Source: Afifella sp. IM 167
GTDB lineage: Bacteria > Pseudomonadota > Alphaproteobacteria > Rhizobiales > Afifellaceae
NCBI RefSeq assembly: GCF_020144925.1
Contig: NZ_NSLC01000002.1
Location: 469,953-533,952 of the forward strand
DNA: 64,000 bases
Direction: 5' to 3'
The notes under the pieces are model-generated. The model was not told the origin of the DNA and did not search any database. It worked only from the letters and a program-made list of their open reading frames with translations. The translations under genes and the position numbers were made by a program. Numbering within the stretch: the stretch's first letter is position 1; every line of letters starts with the position of its first letter. Below, one piece after another: positions 61,116 through 64,000 of this stretch.

Positions 61116-61883
61116 TCAGCCTCCGGTGCTGCGCGCCAGCCAGCGCTCGAAGTCACGCTCCGAGCCGTTGAAGGCGTTGCGGTCGACATTGCCGGAAATG
61201 CCTTCCACGCGGCCCGTCGCCGTGAACTGCCAGATCAGGAACGGGCGGTCCTTGAAGCGCTCCTTCGGCTCGGCGGCGACGCTTCTCAGCCAGAAGGGAT
61301 AGTTCCGGTAGCGGCCTTCCAGCACGTCCTTGTGGAAGGTGATGTCGGTATAGATGATCGGCTTCTTGCCGGTATGGGCCTCCATCGCCGCCAGCATGAC
61401 GTCGATCTTGGCGAGCGCCTCCTCCTTGGAGATCTTGTGGCCGCAGGTCGCCGACTGGTGGTTCCATTCCAGGTCGAGCACCGGCGGAAGCTGGGATTTG
61501 TCCTGCGGCACCGCCAGCTGGTACCACAGCGCCTGCTCGGCGGCCGTCCGGCACCAGTACATGAAATGGTAGGCGCCGCGCGGCATGCCCGCCCGCGCCG
61601 CCGCTTCCCAGTTCTGGTAGAATTTCTCGTCGACGTGGTCCCCGCCTTCCGAGACCTTGATGTAGGCGAAGCGGATCCCCGACGCCTTCACGCGCCGCCA
61701 GTCGATGTCGCCCTGGTACTTGGAGATGTCGATGCCCTGGACCGGCATCTGATGCGCCCGCACCACCCCCGCATTCGGGTCGACATCCGGCAGATAGTCG
61801 ATCGCGCCCCCGCCGCAGCCGGCCAGAAGGGCGGCCGCCAAAAGGGCCGCGCCGAAGCGGAGAAAAGGGTTTGCGCGCTGCAT
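61116..61883 (-). CDS. Glycoside hydrolase family 25 lipoprotein (lysozyme-like)
   Basis: A 255-residue muramidase-like protein. The signal peptide ends in lipobox LLAGC (Cys23), so it is a lipoprotein facing the periplasm. The GH25 catalytic segments are GIDISKYQGDIDW (50-62, with Asp52) and PPVLDLEWN (Asp137, Glu139), then KKPIIYTDITFHKDVL. It probably acts in peptidoglycan turnover. It is the first gene of the GH25-GNAT-VOC operon; the GNAT start follows after four bases. Confidence 0.93.
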   Translation of the reverse strand: MQRANPFLRFGAALLAAALLAGCGGGAIDYLPDVDPNAGVVRAHQMPVQGIDISKYQGDIDWRRVKASGIRFAYIKVSEGGDHVDEKFYQNWEAAARAGMPRGAYHFMYWCRTAAEQALWYQLAVPQDKSQLPPVLDLEWNHQSATCGHKISKEEALAKIDVMLAAMEAHTGKKPIIYTDITFHKDVLEGRYRNYPFWLRSVAAEPKERFKDRPFLIWQFTATGRVEGISGNVDRNAFNGSERDFERWLARSTGG

Positions 61884-62018
61884 ATGGATGATGACCTAAG
61901 CCCGTGCCGGGTTCGCCCCATTGGTGAAGCGTTAGCCTTTCCGGGGAGTTAATGGCGAGGGGGGCGCCGCGAATTCTCCTTCCCGTTGCACGAACGGCGC
62001 AGGAGCCGGCCGGCCGGC

Positions 62019-63425
62019 TCAGATGGCGAACCACCAGGCGGCGATGCCGAGGAAGGCGAAGAAGCCGACGACGTCGGTGACGGTGGTGACGAAGACCGAG
62101 GAGGCGATCGCCGGGTCGGCGCCGACCTTTTCCAGCGTCAGCGGAATGAGGATGCCGGCGAGGCCGGCGGCCACCATGTTGATCACCATCGCCGTGGCGA
62201 TGATGCCGCCGAGCTGGAAGTCGCCGAACCACAGGCTCGCCACGGTGCCGATGATGATGGCGAAGAGCACCCCGTTGGCGAGGCCCACCAGCGCTTCCCT
62301 GGTGATGAACCGCAACGGGTTGATCGTCTCGATCTCGCGCGTCGCCAGCGCGCGCACGGCGACCGTCATCGTCTGGGTGCCGGCATTGCCGCCCATCGAG
62401 GCGACGATCGGCATCAGCACCGCCAGCGCCACCATCTGCTGGATGGTGCCGTTGAAGATGTCGATGACGGCGGAGGCGAGCACCGCCGTGCCGAGATTGA
62501 TCAGCAGCCAGATGAAGCGCGAACGCACGGCGGAAACGAAGGTGTCGGAGATCTCTTCGTCGCCGACGCCGGCGAGGCGCTTGATGTCCTCGTCCGCCTC
62601 TTCCTCGATGACGTCGACGATGTCGTCGATGGTGATGACGCCGACGAGTCGGTCGTTCTCGTCGACGACGCCGACGGACAGAAGGTTGTAGCGCTCGAAG
62701 AGACGGGCGACCTCTTCCTGGTCGTCCGTGGCGGAGACCGAATGGGTCACCTCGCCCATCACCTCTTCCACGCGCACGGGACGCTTGGTGCGCAGGAGCC
62801 GGTCGAGCGGCACGGTGCCGAGGAAACGGAAGCGCGGATCGACGACGAAGATTTCGGTAAAATCGTCCGGCAGCCGGTCGTCCTCGCGCAGGAAGTCGAT
62901 GGTCTGGCCGACGGTCCAGAAGGGCGGCACGGCAATGAAATGCGTCGTCATCCGCCGGCCGGCGGATTCTTCCGGGTAGTCGAAGGAACGCTCCAGCGCG
63001 ATGCGCTCGGCCAGCGGAAGGGCGGCGAGAATCTCCTCGCGGTCCTCCTCCGCCATGTCCTCCAGGATGCCGATGGCATCGTCCGAATCGAGCTCGCGGA
63101 CGGCCTCCGCGATCGCCGCGTTCGGAATGGCTTCCAGGATCTCGTCGCGGACGGCCTCGTCGACCTCGGTCAGCGCCGTCCAGTCGAAATCGGAACCGAG
63201 GAGCTCGATGAAAGGCTCGCGGTCTTCCCGGTCGAGCGCCTGCAGGATGTCGCCGAGATCGGATTCGTGCAGGTCGCCCGCAAGCTCGCTCAGGCGCTCG
63301 CCGTCGCGCGCCTCCACGGCCGCCGCGACAGCGGCGACATACGCGCCGTTGAGCGAGCCTTCCTCGTCGCGGACCGCCAGGTCGACGGGTTCCTCAACCT
63401 CTCGTTCGAGTGTCTCGGTTTCCAT
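62019..63425 (-). CDS. mgtE: Magnesium transporter MgtE
   Basis: Mg2+ channel of the inner membrane gated by cytosolic Mg2+. The 468-residue protein has the acidic N-domain (about residues 40-165), a CBS pair (about 170-290: MTTHFIAVPPFWTVGQTIDFL; VEEVMGEVTHSVSATDDQEEVARLF; LVGVITIDDIVDVIEEEADEDI) and five hydrophobic helices with the MgtE motif PIVASMGGNAGTQTM (read around 356-370). It lies 100 bases from tRNA-Leu. A hairpin sits about 40 bases upstream of its start. Confidence 0.96.
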   Translation of the reverse strand: METETLEREVEEPVDLAVRDEEGSLNGAYVAAVAAAVEARDGERLSELAGDLHESDLGDILQALDREDREPFIELLGSDFDWTALTEVDEAVRDEILEAIPNAAIAEAVRELDSDDAIGILEDMAEEDREEILAALPLAERIALERSFDYPEESAGRRMTTHFIAVPPFWTVGQTIDFLREDDRLPDDFTEIFVVDPRFRFLGTVPLDRLLRTKRPVRVEEVMGEVTHSVSATDDQEEVARLFERYNLLSVGVVDENDRLVGVITIDDIVDVIEEEADEDIKRLAGVGDEEISDTFVSAVRSRFIWLLINLGTAVLASAVIDIFNGTIQQMVALAVLMPIVASMGGNAGTQTMTVAVRALATREIETINPLRFITREALVGLANGVLFAIIIGTVASLWFGDFQLGGIIATAMVINMVAAGLAGILIPLTLEKVGADPAIASSVFVTTVTDVVGFFAFLGIAAWWFAI

Positions 63426-63466
63426 CTGCCATCCTTAGGTCGCGCGCCCGGGAGGGTCCAGAGCAC

Positions 63467-63493
63467 CTGATCCGGGCGAGCCCGCCTGATCAG
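63467..63493 (-). promoter_or_regulatory. Leader hairpin upstream of mgtE
   Basis: CTGATC (63467-63472) pairs with GATCAG (63488-63493), and inside it CGGGC (63473-63477) pairs with GCCCG (63480-63484). It lies between the tRNA terminator and mgtE. It has no T-run, so it is not a plain terminator. A role in leader RNA folding is possible but unproven, and nothing like an M-box is recognisable. Confidence 0.3.
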
Positions 63494-63517
63494 CGAAGGT
63501 GCCTGCGGGAAGACAAC

Positions 63518-63540
63518 AAAAAAGGCGGCACGAAGCCGCC
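63518..63540 (-). terminator. Terminator of the tRNA-Leu gene
   Basis: GGCGGC (63524-63529) pairs with GCCGCC (63535-63540) around ACGAA, and on the minus strand is followed by TTTTTTGTT. It lies 12 bases past the tRNA 3' end. Confidence 0.85.
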
Positions 63541-63552
63541 CCTTCTGTCGAT

Positions 63553-63637
63553 TGGTGCGGTCGAGAGGACTCGAACCTCCACGGGTTGCCCCACAGCGAC
63601 CTCAACGCTGCGCGTCTACCAGTTCCGCCACGACCGC
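63553..63637 (-). tRNA. tRNA-Leu (anticodon GAG)
   Basis: The 85-base minus-strand gene starts GCGGTCGTGGCGGAACTGG and ends with encoded CCA. The acceptor GCGGTCG pairs with CGACCGC. The anticodon arm is CAGCG-TTGAGGT-CGCTG, giving anticodon GAG. A class II variable arm follows (TGGGGCAACCCG region) and the T-arm reads GGAGGTTCGAGTCCTC. It decodes CUC/CUU leucine codons. Confidence 0.95.
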
Positions 63638-63833
63638 GAAAATCAAACGCCGGCTCGGCCAGCGCGGCGCGTCATGTAGCAAAAGCCTCTGGGCGAAACA
63701 AGGCCGCCGATGCCGCTGGGAACCGCCGAATTCACAATTGTGTCGTGACGCACAGAACCTTTTGTCCCGCCCCCGCAACCTACGGACATAGCGACGGCAA
63801 CGGGCCGACGCACAAACCGACAGGAGATGGATC

Positions 63834-64000
63834 ATGAAGACCAGGTTCGTTCTTGCCGCGGCGGCCCTTGCCATTGGCGTCGTCGCGCTTCAGCCCGCCA
63901 CGCAGGCCAAGGCCGGCGAGCTTTCGCCCACGCTGGTTGCCGGCGGCTGGGGCCCCGGCGGATGGGGTCCCGGTGGTGGTGGCTGGGGCCCGGGCGGAGG
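63834..64000 (+). CDS. Secreted Gly/Trp/Pro-rich repeat protein, 5' part
   Basis: ATG 63834 has AGGAG seven bases upstream. A signal peptide (MKTRFVLAAAALAIGVVALQPATQAKA) is followed by ELSPTLVAGG and then repeats of the unit GGWGPGG (GGWGPGGWGPGGGGWGPGG up to the edge). The window ends inside the gene, so its length and C-terminus are unknown. It could be a structural, surface or metal-binding secreted protein; no family is assigned. A CACAATTGTG palindrome lies 91 bases upstream. Confidence 0.75.
   Translation, partial: MKTRFVLAAAALAIGVVALQPATQAKAGELSPTLVAGGWGPGGWGPGGGGWGPGG

Noticed and set aside
62003..62020. Perfect palindrome GAGCCGGCCGGCCGGCTC at the mgtE stop
   Set aside because: It is a GC repeat overlapping the stop codon with no T-run and no usable loop of its own; it could be a weak 3' hairpin, but I do not call a terminator.
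63499..63837. Plus open frames across the tRNA-Leu locus
   Set aside because: They read antisense through a well-formed tRNA and its terminator.

Overview
The window is a GC-rich, gene-dense chromosomal segment of an alphaproteobacterium. Gene order and families point to the Hyphomicrobiales (Rhizobiales): an nrdR-ribD-ribE-ribH-nusB-thiL run behind glyA, an LdtR-type MarR regulator beside an L,D-transpeptidase, hemB/RDD/Bpt/parC, MFS-rpmG, tgt-queA-cyclophilins-coaD-gyrA, a DUF1127 protein, and a direct-repeat GTTC-N7-GTTC LexA box between ssb and the uvrA side. Family and genus cannot be fixed by eye. Nearly everything is core housekeeping. I see no prophage, insertion sequence, CRISPR array, rRNA operon or recognisable defence island.

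Layout. 1-5.7 kb (minus): glyA, nrdR, riboflavin genes, nusB, thiL and the start of an MFS transporter, tightly packed and often overlapping. 5.9-10.5 kb (minus): a secreted phytase/esterase-like beta-propeller protein, an L,D-transpeptidase and its probable regulator LdtR, each followed by a clear hairpin terminator. 10.6-14.2 kb (minus): valine degradation (isobutyryl-CoA dehydrogenase, 3-hydroxyisobutyryl-CoA hydrolase, DUF6163 membrane protein, 3-hydroxyisobutyrate dehydrogenase). 14.3-20 kb (plus): hemB, a lower-GC orphan gene, RDD protein, SLC13-type permease, Bpt aminoacyl-transferase, EEP phosphatase/nuclease. 20-24.7 kb: parC (minus), ruvX (plus), a structured intergenic repeat, aidB-like gene (minus). 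24.8-36.9 kb (plus): pyrB with a catalytically dead dihydroorotase, plsY, dprA, topA, rnr, DUF983, NUDIX, MFS, rpmG. 37.4-39.5 kb (plus): an unassigned methyltransferase-like protein, a DUF4864 protein and a 43-aa membrane microprotein. 39.5-46.9 kb (minus): tgt, queA, two cyclophilins, coaD, LysE-type exporter, gyrA. 47-52 kb: MarC, DJ-1/PfpI, a lipoprotein with a transglutaminase-like Cys-His-Asp order, DUF1127, a voltage-gated K+ channel with a zinc-ribbon tail, NUDIX, a membrane protein. 52-56.3 kb: uvrA and a VOC gene facing ssb across a LexA box. 56.3-63.6 kb (mostly minus): DUF2254, GST, isovaleryl-CoA dehydrogenase, ICMT-like methyltransferase, VOC/GNAT/GH25, mgtE, tRNA-Leu(GAG). The window ends inside a secreted Gly/Trp/Pro-rich protein.

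Most interesting points. (1) Both divergent promoters of the ssb / VOC-uvrA region can be read with their -10 elements inside one LexA box, which would place a small VOC-fold gene at the head of the uvrA transcription unit. (2) Tgt has lost three of the four residues that bind structural zinc in characterised enzymes. (3) The PyrB-linked dihydroorotase lacks the metal-binding histidines, so it is probably a structural partner. (4) GyrA and ParC both carry Gln at the quinolone-contact serine position. (5) A conserved-looking lipoprotein has an unannotated papain/transglutaminase-like triad order. (6) A tandem 11-bp-phased TGGTNNACCA operator sits in the longest gene-free stretch. No database search was possible, so family calls rest on motif recognition.
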